58,106 nucleotides of DNA from Stentor coeruleus (lineage: Eukaryota > Ciliophora > Heterotrichea > Heterotrichida > Stentoridae): contig MPUH01000394.1 in the NCBI GenBank assembly GCA_001970955.1, positions 1 through 58,106 on the forward strand. The letters run 5' to 3'. The translations under genes and the position numbers were made by a program. Under the pieces are notes generated by a model. It did not search any database. It saw only the letters and a list, made by a program, of their open reading frames with translations, and was not told where the DNA came from. Positions 41,601 through 50,286 of the stretch are shown in pieces; positions within the stretch are counted from its first letter, which is position 1; each line of letters starts with the position of its first letter.

Positions 41601-42866
41601 ACAGTAGCAACATTTCTATCATGGGTTAGAGGCATAACAATCTTTACTCTTTTCAAACGTACTCGGCCATTAATCAACCTCCTTTATTATGTGCTTTATG
41701 ATATGATCCCATTTGCGGCAATTGTTTTTTATTCAATTCTAGCATTTGCATTTATTCGTAGTACATTCACATCTGATACTTCAATTACCTCAAGAGCCTT
41801 AATATTAGAAGCCTATTTCAATATTGTCGGAGATATTAACAGAAATGGTAATGATTTAGATATAACATTGACTGTTTTTAATTCAATATTCAATACAATA
41901 ATTATGCTTAATTTATTGATTTCAATTATAGGAACTACATATGAAGAGGTTAACCAAAATGAAACTATTGAAGACATGACAAAAATTATTGACTTAATTC
42001 TTGAAGTTGAGTCAATTTTACTCCCTTTAAAAAAAAAAAATTATTTAAGTATTGTGCAGATATGTGATTATAGTTCATCAATGCATCAAAGACAAGAAGT
42101 AGAATTACACAATCGAATACGTGGAATAAAAGAAGAACTTGAAAGAATGGAATTAAGATCAGTATCAAGACAACAAAATGCTGATATTGAGATAAATGAA
42201 ATGAAGGATTCGATTACAAGTTTGAAAAAAATGATTATTAGCAATCACCACTCAATGATTGAATTATTAGATAGAAAAACAAATTTACCTGTTTACTCTG
42301 AATCAATAAAATTTTTGTGTTTTAATGGGCATGATATGGCTTTAAGGAAAAGTTCAATTGGCCAAAAATGCAATATTTGTTATACAGAACTTAACAACAC
42401 TTCTGATTACTATTGTTATTTTTGTGATTTCATTATGTGTGCATCTTGTTCTAAGTATTATCAACAAAACTTTCATTCAAATCACAAATGCTATCTTGGG
42501 CATCCTTTAATTGAATATCATGATAAAGCTAATGTTATTGATCTTGATGAGTTTGATAAGCAAACTTGCAGATTTTGCAATTTGGATATAGAAAAAAAAT
42601 CACTTTATTGTGTTTTGTGTTTATATTTTGTATGTCCAGATTGTAATGAAAAATTGATGTCTTTAGCTAAAATCAATAAACATCTTCCTTGTAAAAAACA
42701 ACATTTGCTTAAATGGAAACATCAGGAACTTTATGCTGAGAATAGCTTATTAGTTAAATGTGACTTGTGTTGCCAAACTTATCTTGGAGCAGCATTTTAT
42801 TCATGTAGTATATGCAAATATTTTTTGTGTATAAGATGCTATTCAAGACAAGCACTTAATAATTAA
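38688..42866 (+). CDS. WD40-ankyrin-TRP-like channel-zinc module fusion, paralog B
   Basis: In this 1392-residue protein about 60-690 is a beta-propeller made of many short strands with degenerate WD units (VCIWDIL near 320). An ankyrin-like stretch follows (ENKKKLLKHAIQLRK, SLLADNREISNFLIKEL). Residues about 882-1090 are a six-helix TRP-like channel: S4 LSWVRGITIFTLFKRTRPL, S5 IVFYSILAFAFI, pore helix and filter EAYFNIVGD, S6 IIMLNLLISIIGTTYEEV. After a coiled coil (about 1140-1190) come three cysteine modules (1205-1390), each C-x3-H then CxxC-x10/11-CxxC-x4-CxxC. It is expected in the plasma or ciliary membrane as a cation channel with both ends cytosolic. It is a close tandem paralog of C, 2 kb downstream. 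TTATAAATG marks the start. Confidence 0.88.
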   Translation: MRSEKIVPEEISKERLIDYRSSVEHLSEFHRIKRAQPIQETSELIQLKRDLSSVKSSILNNFSVAAITVDSGYWGMAISKKHSIMIFSDFSTNELHFYNLIDFERIGIFKCTFGTCFQVIISSDESKVYCSTNTGCIFSLPLPYDKYSECCKYQVSNSGVTFSVHEKFIYAQCLKSCYIKRIDITTNYSEYIGRIEHIHKLLMSESGKYLALIGQKKLVVQKRRKFRYAVYYYQFPSSFILAVSQGQNVYSDISFSHGDKYFIFACENWIKIVNTKQWKEVRTLNFPENMNICAIKTTSLSNKIIAVSQNNTVCIWDILGDSIEPAFLNQHCIDLQVFTKMIRLEVDEDNGFVYTQEINKPFVYKSKCNFFTYKTIARQELLEFKKIIVCGNNNEVICITGSPKLLVYCLQSHRKKYEIDHEGSNIFDFILQEVFQKYLYAISTELLYVISTDTYEIINRIPAATGRYTAIAYSSYNYMDCIIASDDKQHFSFFDYMGNNKSSFTIDYGYAIILKAFNNYLIIGTITNTISIYTIDNFTKQLTSKMFQSNLTAIAVINSGDHLLVSFQDNHAIFLEFSNLLYYEKKIFDCHILECAVVKNRFLVALTDKKAIFIYSMPTLEKILEITNNNFYSLAYEKDEDYIVVLTENKILKFSHLFNESNPHIIGESINIPNIKDYLENNKKCSKGEQDEWIFFPYMVNSLHFYAAENKKKLLKHAIQLRKSKIINSFIGTPLTVSLLADNREISNFLIKELVRNIKDNLGNLKLLSEHLILMQSKDFKALEKLYDNCFIPCTFSSSPLPDYCDEKVKLPKIVYSTSEDIEPENFIEVNTNGTKRIKFMKCAFKISLEIGSKGSTEFLKSLASCGNKRIYRTKLIQYILKEKWDKIKWVHYMYSAAFCLYLLFLSMFSVNIYYPYLYLATIANMIMNIYEVMQFATAPWLYIKDVLNYIDLLKSIFLYACLAIESRYILTVATFLSWVRGITIFTLFKRTRPLINLLYYVLYDMIPFAAIVFYSILAFAFIRSTFTSDTSITSRALILEAYFNIVGDINRNGNDLDITLTVFNSIFNTIIMLNLLISIIGTTYEEVNQNETIEDMTKIIDLILEVESILLPLKKKNYLSIVQICDYSSSMHQRQEVELHNRIRGIKEELERMELRSVSRQQNADIEINEMKDSITSLKKMIISNHHSMIELLDRKTNLPVYSESIKFLCFNGHDMALRKSSIGQKCNICYTELNNTSDYYCYFCDFIMCASCSKYYQQNFHSNHKCYLGHPLIEYHDKANVIDLDEFDKQTCRFCNLDIEKKSLYCVLCLYFVCPDCNEKLMSLAKINKHLPCKKQHLLKWKHQELYAENSLLVKCDLCCQTYLGAAFYSCSICKYFLCIRCYSRQALNN

Positions 42867-42963
42867 TTTCATAGTCGAGTATAAGTTTAAAAATTATTAT
42901 TAATAATATAGTTGGCATATATAATTTATAAAATTTTTACTCAATAAAAGCAATCAAAGTGGG

Positions 42964-43329
42964 GGATTTTCCTCAAAAAACAGGATTCCAAGGCTGGAAT
43001 CTTAACTGTTAAGAAATCGCCTCTATCATTGTATTAAACCTGAAAAAAAAACCAGCTACAACAAGAACTAAATGCCCAATATGCTAAGAATAACACAAGA
43101 ACTTCAAGATATGCTTTTAAAGCTAAGCTTAAAGGAAAAATAAAATAAATGCAAGACTTACCTCAGTTATACTCACTCTCAAAAAAAGAACTTTAAAGAA
43201 TTACTGGGAAAAGTCAATGAGGACATTATTAAAGACGATAAGTAGCATAACATCCGAAATCAGCTGAAAGAAAGAAGTCACAAGACTCTTAAACCTGGAC
43301 CGGACGAGGTTGCAACCCTATCAACTTAA
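42964..43329 (+). pseudogene. Possible gene relic broken by TAA/TAG
   Basis: A single frame holds 121 codons with TAA at 43003, 43069, 43141 and 43327, one TAG near 43243, and no TGA. It has elevated GC for a spacer and protein-like runs such as NFKELLGKVNEDIIKDDK. No ATG-to-stop gene and no homology recognised. Confidence 0.2.
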
Positions 43330-44388
43330 CTACCTTCTACTTTAACTTAACTTTAGCTTTACTCAATAAAACTTCTTTAAAATCTTAATTTCATATTAAG
43401 TAAAGGTTTTCTAATAATTAAACACTTCCTTTAAATCTTCATTTTAAGTCTAATTTTAAGTAGACTGTGAAAAAATCATTCTTGTATATCCAGCTTAATT
43501 AAATCTTGTGTGTTTTCGGTAAAAATCATCAGAAATTGTAAAAAACACTAGGCATTTTAATATTCCATTTACTCATTCTAAAATTTGTTAATCTGAGCAT
43601 AAACAAGATAAAATTAATCACAAATTAGTAAAGTTTTAATTATTTAAACCTTTTAGCACTTATTTCAAATAAACAATACTCTTTATTTCAAATTTTATAT
43701 GCTTTAAATCTAAATTAAAGCTTCAATTTATAAGAAATTTCATGCAATTTGCTCAGATAAAATTCAATTTAAAAAATTAAGTTTCTTTATTTACAATTTC
43801 TGATTACTTAGAAATCCTGAACAATTGTATTAAAAAAAGCATAATTAAAGGATAGTTTATTACTAATAAAATAACTAGATTTACTTTAAACTTCAAAAAT
43901 ATATATCATTATTTTCAAAATATCAATATAAAACAATTTTATAATAATCTAAAAAGCATTTAAAACTTATTCCTAAAGCATATATACTAGTTTAAGTATA
44001 ATTTCATTAAATCCTTAAAGAGCTTATTAATATAAAATTATTTTATAGATGAGTGTTATGTTAAAATATACTAAATAATTTTAGAATTTTTTGTATATGT
44101 TTAAAATGATATGCATGTAATATAATATAATGTCTAATTAAATATGTTATAAACATTAGAAGATATTAGAATTTGTGAATCAAACTTGTTAGACTATAAT
44201 AAAGAAGTAATAACAAAGTGCTTCTTTATGTACTAATTTAATATTTGCTTTACAACCAAAATTTTTCATATTGCAAAATTTAGATCTGATTGTGTACGAC
44301 TTCTTCTAAAAAGCGAATTTGTATAATCAGAATCTCAAATACATAGTATTTTATCTTTAATTATATGTGAAACCCAGATTATGTTTAA

Positions 44389-44718
44389 GAAATAACTGAG
44401 GATGCTGTTCGCTTTGTTAGAAGTTCGAAAGAAAATTACTAATTATAATCAAGATTTGTATGAGTTAAAAGGCTTTTTCAATAGTTTTCTGAGAATGATG
44501 ATGATTTTATGGTGAATTTTGTCTTTGTGTTGAAATTAAGCTTGCAAACCATTATTCAAATTTGCTGTGATTCAAGAGAAGAATACAAAATCACTAAAAT
44601 CCTAAATGAGTTCTTGGGGGTTAGTATATATGAATAAAACTCAGATATCTTTTTTTCTGTGCTTTTTCAGCCTGAAAAAAAATTCAAATCTTTTATGGAT
44701 TTTCTTTATATGTACTAA
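44389..44718 (+). pseudogene. Possible gene relic upstream of paralog C
   Basis: The frame has open runs including a 50-codon stretch (44485-44634) that begins FSENDDDFMVNFVFVLKLSL and is balanced in acidic, basic and Cys residues. Stops at 44440, 44446, 44461, 44482 and 44635; no 15-nt intron removes them. It ends 110 bp before the ATG of the channel gene. It could be a decayed gene, or chance. Confidence 0.25.
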
Positions 44719-44830
44719 TAAATTATTAAAACTTTAATCACTTAGCTGTGAGTTATACTTTTTGGATGAAATTGACTATAAAGCTTATTAATCTCAACTT
44801 AATTCTTATAGATGATTAGGCGTTATAAAA

Positions 44831-47800
44831 ATGTTTTCAGAAAAGGTGGCTCCTGAAACGAAATTTGAAGATCAGAAAGTTGATGATTCAAGACTTCCGG
44901 AAAGTGATGTTGGGTCTAAAGAAGTAAAATTGGAAGAGATTAATCAAGAGGATTATAATGAAGAACCGAAAGGTGAAGAAGTAAACCTTTTGAAAAAACC
45001 ATCTGAAATCAATGAGAATATGCCTGAGGAAAAAATTAAAGAAAAACAATATCAAGAAATGAAGTATAATTTGATCATTGCTGCTGATACAGTCAAGAGC
45101 AAATTCGAAATAAAGTCTAATAGAACCTCAGATTATAAATGTCTAGATATGGCAATTTCTAAAAAGAATTCATTGATGATTTTATTAAATGATTTGGGTA
45201 ATTGCTTATATTTTTATGATTTGAAAAAAATCGATGAATATTTGAAAACAAAAAATAAAATAAGAGAGGATGAAAAAGAGATCAAAAAAAAATTGAGCCG
45301 ATTTGATCAAGAAGAAGATTCGAATTCAATTGAAGAAATTCATATTTTTGATAAGGTAACTTTAGAAATCAAAGAAATTTCTTCATTTGAAATTACTTTT
45401 GGAAAATGCACTCAACTAAAAATAAGCCAAGATGAATCTAAATTATATTGTGCTTGCAAAGAAGGCTATATAATAACTATTTCTTTACCTATTAAATGGC
45501 CTCTAGTTATTAAAGATGAAGATAAAATTCAAGTTGCCAAAAACGAGTTCACTTTTGATATTTTTAAAAATCGATTATTTTTTCAAAAATTTAACAAATG
45601 TTATCTAAAGGAATACAATGCAGAAACAAAAACTTCAAAATATATTTGCAGATTAGACAAAATCCAAAAGTTATCAGTAAGTCAAACAGGAAGATACCTA
45701 GCAGCTATAGGCAAAGAATTAATAGTTTACATTTTGAATGAATTAAAATTCCCTGTTTATAAGAAAACATTACCAAAGTCATTTATTGAATCATTATTTG
45801 AAAAAAACAAAGCCTATTCTGATTTTCAATTCTCTTATAATGACGATATCTTTATTTATTCATGTGAAAATATCATAAAAATAATAGATGCAAAGCAATG
45901 GGTTGAAAAGAAAACTTTATGTATACCCATAAATGATAATATTTGTGAAATCAAATTGGCCACAATTTCGAATAGACTAGTTGCAATTAGCCAATTTAAT
46001 TCATTATATACATGGGATATAAATGATAATAATACAAAACCAATTTTTATGAATCATGATCAAGGTAGTTTACATTGTAATAAAATGAAACTTTATATAA
46101 ATGAAGAAAATGGGTATGCTTATATAAAAGAAATGAATACTGATCTTATTTATTATTACAATTGCAACTTTTTTTTATGTAAAAGCATAGCTCATGAAGG
46201 AATTATTAAAAAAATTATGGTTGATAATAAAAGCAACAAAATATTATGTGTTAAAAATTATGAACCAGAAATCATGATTTATGATTATAATAAATGTAAA
46301 TTCATCGATTCTATTAGACTTCCTAAAAATATCATTGATTGTGTATTGGTAGAGTTACCAAAAATAGCATCAGAAGAAGTAGTATTAGAAGATAGCTTGT
46401 ATATTCTAACTGAAGATTATATTTATGTATGCTCAGCAAATTTTGTTTTAAATTTAGAGAAATCAATAACACTAAATTCTAAAAATATCTATCAATATAT
46501 GCTTTATGGATTTATAGCTCAGAAACAAAGTATTATTTTATCAGATAGTAATTCAATAGCTATTTTTAATTTAACCAATCTTGAAATTCCAAATGAAATT
46601 ATTAATTTTAGCGATTTATCAGAAATTCGTTTATTAAAGGTTTTTAGAGATTCCATAATATTTTCATCTCAATCAAATGTTTTAGTAGTCTATGACTTAA
46701 ATACAAAAACAATAAAATCTAAATCTATGAAGTTCAAATCTGAGTTAAATAATGCTTATGTCATTGATAAATTTAATACCATATTTGCAACATTTAATAA
46801 TGAAGAAATTAAGATTTTTGAATCGCAGGACTTGGCGTATTTTGTAGTAAAAAAAATACAAGCGTCTATTTCAGATGGATTTGTAACTAATGGTGAAAAT
46901 TTTTTTGTCGCAAGAACTATTTGGTGTAACATTGTAGTATATTCCTTACCATTATTTACAGTTGCTTTCGAAATAAAAGGTACTAATATCAGTATGATTA
47001 ATATAAATCCTTCAAGTTCCAGCATAATAGGATTATCAAATCAAAAATTATTAATATACGAAGATTTATTCAGCCATTCAAACCCAATAATTTTAGGTGA
47101 GTCAATAGACTATACTGTCATTGATAAATTCATAAAAAACAGCAACCACTCTTCAAAATGCAAGGAGGATTATTATTTCGATCAATGGATTCTATTTCCA
47201 TACATGTTAAATTCTTTGCATTTCTATTCTGCTGAAAATAATAAAAAAGAACTTAAACATGCTATGCAACAAAGAAAAGTCACTTTTTTAGAATCATATT
47301 TAGGTACACCTTTAGATATCTCTTTAATAGCAGACAATAATGAAGTATGTAATTATTTGATAAAACAGTTAGCAGAAAATATAAAAAATGATAAAGATTC
47401 AGTGAAACTTATATCGAAAAACTTTGTTGAAATAAATTCTAAAAGTTTTAAATCATTAGAATTGCTATATGATAATTGCTTTGTTTATTGTAGAGATTCT
47501 GATATGCCGGATTATTGTGATGATAATATTACGCTGCCTAAAATATTTTATAGTAATTCAGAAGCTTTATGTGCTAAAAATAGTCCAGGGTTTCATAAAG
47601 ATGTGCAAGATACAACGCATAAAAGAGTTCATTTTTACAACTCCGTATTTAAAGCAAGTTTGAAAATGGGTTCTGAAGGTAGTATTGAATTTTTAAAAAG
47701 TTTATCCGAATCTACTAATTACAATATCTTTAAGACAAAGTTTATTAACTGTATTCTAAATGATAAATGGGAAAAAGTTAAATGGGTTCATTATACCTAT

Positions 47801-49279
47801 TCAATAGTATTTATAATCTATCTTTTATTCTTATCAATGTTTTCAGTAAACAAATACTGGCCTTATATGTATGTTGCTGTTGCTGCTAATTCTATAATGA
47901 ACTTATATGAAGTTCTTCAATGTGTTACTGGACCTTTAATGTATGCAAGAGATTTATTAAACTTTGCTGATATAGCTAAAAGTGTTCTTCTTTATGCTTA
48001 TCTTGGGAATAACTCACGTTATTTATTAGTAATTACTTCATGTCTTTCATGGATTCGTGGAATAACTATTTTTTCAATTTCCCGTAGTACTCGTCCTATG
48101 ATCAATATGCTTTATTATGTATTTGCTGATATTATTCCTTTTGTTTCTATCATGTTTTATTCAATTTTAGCATTTGCATTTATTCAAAGCACTTTTAATG
48201 ATGACTCATCAAAAGCCTCAGGAACTCTAATCTTAAATGCTTTTTACAATATTGTTGGAGGTAGCAGCCCTGGGGAAGATGGACTTGAGACTTTTTTGAT
48301 TATTATTAATTCGATTTTTAATGTTATTATCATGCTTAACTTACTTATATCAATTATTGGAAAAACATTTGATGATGTTAATGATAATCAACAAATTGAG
48401 GATATGAGTAAAGTTTGTGATCTTATTATAGAAGCTGAATCATTAATACAATTATTGAATATACAAAATCAAGAATTTTATATACAATTGTGTGATGAGT
48501 ATGTTCCTGAAGTTAAAGAAATTGAAGAAGAAATTCAATATAAACTAAAAGGAATGAAAGATGATATTGAAAAATTTGAAAGTCGCACACTACAGAGCCA
48601 TAAATTGTTGTTAGAAAGTATAAGACAACTTGAAGAAAAAAATGATTTGATATTAGCAAATATTCAGAAAAAAAATATGGATATTATGAATAATCTAGAT
48701 AAAATTGCATCTAATGATAAACAATGTGAAATCGAAGGAAGTACTGTGTGTATTAAAAACCATGAATTATCACTTAAGATTATTTTCAAACCTTATGTTT
48801 GTGATTATTGCTATAAAGGATACAGTAGTTATATTTATTATTGTGAAACATGTGATTTACGTATGTGCTTAGATTGCGAGAATTTCTATAAAAAGAATTT
48901 ATTAAGCAAATATACTTGCTGTCTTGGACATCGGCTTATTTATTATGATGATGACAGTAAATTTTTAAAATGGGAAAAATTAGATGCAAAAATCTGCCGA
49001 TATTGCAATGGAGAATTTAATAAGAATGGTTTATTTTGTCCTTTATGCCTTTTTTTTATCTGCACAAAATGTGAAACTTTACTGAATAAATATGTTGAAG
49101 TAACGACTTTTGTAACTTGTGAGAAAAACCATAAACTTATTTGGAAGCAGCATGAACATTATGAAGATGGAGATTTAAGTCAAAGTTGCTACAAATGTTA
49201 TCGGAATTATATAGGAGTAGGATTTTATTTTTGCGAAAAATGTAAATGCTATTTATGTATTAGATGCATTGCAAGTTAG
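44831..49279 (+). CDS. WD40-ankyrin-TRP-like channel-zinc module fusion, paralog C
   Basis: This 1482-residue protein has an acidic Lys/Glu-rich head (1-80, absent in A), a beta-propeller region to about 770, an ankyrin-like stretch (SAENNKKELKHAMQQRK), and a six-helix TRP-like channel at about 980-1190: S1 FIIYLLFLSMFSV, S4 LSWIRGITIFSISRSTRPM, pore NAFYNIVGG and S6 IIMLNLLISIIGKTF. A coiled coil at about 1225-1280 is followed by three C-x3-H/CxxC modules (about 1295-1480) with the same spacing as paralog B. Extensive identity with B in S1-S6 and the shared module order show a same-strand duplication. The filter position has Gly-Gly where B has Gly-Asp, so ion selectivity may differ. GTTATAAAAATG marks the start. 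Confidence 0.88.
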   Translation: MFSEKVAPETKFEDQKVDDSRLPESDVGSKEVKLEEINQEDYNEEPKGEEVNLLKKPSEINENMPEEKIKEKQYQEMKYNLIIAADTVKSKFEIKSNRTSDYKCLDMAISKKNSLMILLNDLGNCLYFYDLKKIDEYLKTKNKIREDEKEIKKKLSRFDQEEDSNSIEEIHIFDKVTLEIKEISSFEITFGKCTQLKISQDESKLYCACKEGYIITISLPIKWPLVIKDEDKIQVAKNEFTFDIFKNRLFFQKFNKCYLKEYNAETKTSKYICRLDKIQKLSVSQTGRYLAAIGKELIVYILNELKFPVYKKTLPKSFIESLFEKNKAYSDFQFSYNDDIFIYSCENIIKIIDAKQWVEKKTLCIPINDNICEIKLATISNRLVAISQFNSLYTWDINDNNTKPIFMNHDQGSLHCNKMKLYINEENGYAYIKEMNTDLIYYYNCNFFLCKSIAHEGIIKKIMVDNKSNKILCVKNYEPEIMIYDYNKCKFIDSIRLPKNIIDCVLVELPKIASEEVVLEDSLYILTEDYIYVCSANFVLNLEKSITLNSKNIYQYMLYGFIAQKQSIILSDSNSIAIFNLTNLEIPNEIINFSDLSEIRLLKVFRDSIIFSSQSNVLVVYDLNTKTIKSKSMKFKSELNNAYVIDKFNTIFATFNNEEIKIFESQDLAYFVVKKIQASISDGFVTNGENFFVARTIWCNIVVYSLPLFTVAFEIKGTNISMININPSSSSIIGLSNQKLLIYEDLFSHSNPIILGESIDYTVIDKFIKNSNHSSKCKEDYYFDQWILFPYMLNSLHFYSAENNKKELKHAMQQRKVTFLESYLGTPLDISLIADNNEVCNYLIKQLAENIKNDKDSVKLISKNFVEINSKSFKSLELLYDNCFVYCRDSDMPDYCDDNITLPKIFYSNSEALCAKNSPGFHKDVQDTTHKRVHFYNSVFKASLKMGSEGSIEFLKSLSESTNYNIFKTKFINCILNDKWEKVKWVHYTYSIVFIIYLLFLSMFSVNKYWPYMYVAVAANSIMNLYEVLQCVTGPLMYARDLLNFADIAKSVLLYAYLGNNSRYLLVITSCLSWIRGITIFSISRSTRPMINMLYYVFADIIPFVSIMFYSILAFAFIQSTFNDDSSKASGTLILNAFYNIVGGSSPGEDGLETFLIIINSIFNVIIMLNLLISIIGKTFDDVNDNQQIEDMSKVCDLIIEAESLIQLLNIQNQEFYIQLCDEYVPEVKEIEEEIQYKLKGMKDDIEKFESRTLQSHKLLLESIRQLEEKNDLILANIQKKNMDIMNNLDKIASNDKQCEIEGSTVCIKNHELSLKIIFKPYVCDYCYKGYSSYIYYCETCDLRMCLDCENFYKKNLLSKYTCCLGHRLIYYDDDSKFLKWEKLDAKICRYCNGEFNKNGLFCPLCLFFICTKCETLLNKYVEVTTFVTCEKNHKLIWKQHEHYEDGDLSQSCYKCYRNYIGVGFYFCEKCKCYLCIRCIAS

Positions 49280-50286
49280 GTAGAAATAAAAACTAGATTA
49301 GTTTATTTTTAGGGATTTTTTATTTTTAGATATTATATGGAATATTTAAATTGTATTTAGCTTTATCATGTAAAGAATATTTTGAAGATTTAGGATAACA
49401 GATAGAAAAAGTGTTATCATAAATATATAAAACTATATGTGTATGATTTATGATAGGTTTATGCTGATTATCTCAATGTTTATGATTATATATATTAAAT
49501 GCCCGAAAAGCTTAAATTCATTAAAGTGATGAAATGTATAGAATTATAGAATCATCTAAAGCTCTATAAATTTAACGATAAATTATATATATTTTTTGCT
49601 TAGTCATATAATTTAATGTTTAGCTATATTATATAAATTACATTGAAATTCATGTTTTAAATCATCCTTAATTTGTCTAAAATGCATCTTCTTAAATTAC
49701 TATGAAGTTTTTTATTTATATTTATTATGTTTAATAATGATTATTATAGGCAATTTAGTTTATTTTTAATCTCTAGTGAATTATCCCAAGTTTCAAATTA
49801 GGTTTCAATAAATTCTTCATAGAAGCCTATCATTTTTAAATAATATTTGTAAGTATAATAATAAGGAATTATTTTTAAATATAATTCTTTATTGTACTAT
49901 CAATAATAGCATCAATCACTTCACCTTTTATCAAAACAAAGAAATATTTATTATTTTCAATATCAAAATATACTTTACCTACAAGCAGTATTTAAAAATA
50001 TGTTAAAATTTAGAAAATTAAAAAATCAGCAGATTATATCTGAAAACTTTACATAAATTATGTTTTATAATTTGAATTATAATTCTTACAAATAGAATCC
50101 GTTTATCAAATAAAAACTACGAAATTATAAAAACTAAGAAAAATGCATAAAATCATTAACATATATTCTAACATTTATATAAAATATTTTATTCAGTTTT
50201 ACAAATTTTAATCTGTTTAGTAGCTAAGCAAATCAATATAAGAAATATCCATTTTTTATAACCAAGTGCTTAAATGTAAACTTATA
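49280..50286. other. 1-kb spacer, nothing recognised
   Basis: Very AT-rich. G-biased on plus for the first 250 bp after the channel gene. No frame, repeat or structured element stands out. Confidence 0.6.

Larger units (their letters stand above)
42867..44830. other. 2-kb spacer between duplicated channel genes, relic-like frames
   Basis: No intact gene was found. Two plus-strand stretches are protein-like: 42964-43329, with five TAA/TAG stops in 121 codons, and 44389-44718, with a 50-codon open stretch. Neither obviously resembles the channel proteins. Confidence 0.35.

Noticed and set aside
42867-44830. Intact transposon or mobile element causing the channel duplication
   Set aside because: No terminal inverted repeats, target-site duplications or transposase motifs could be recognised.
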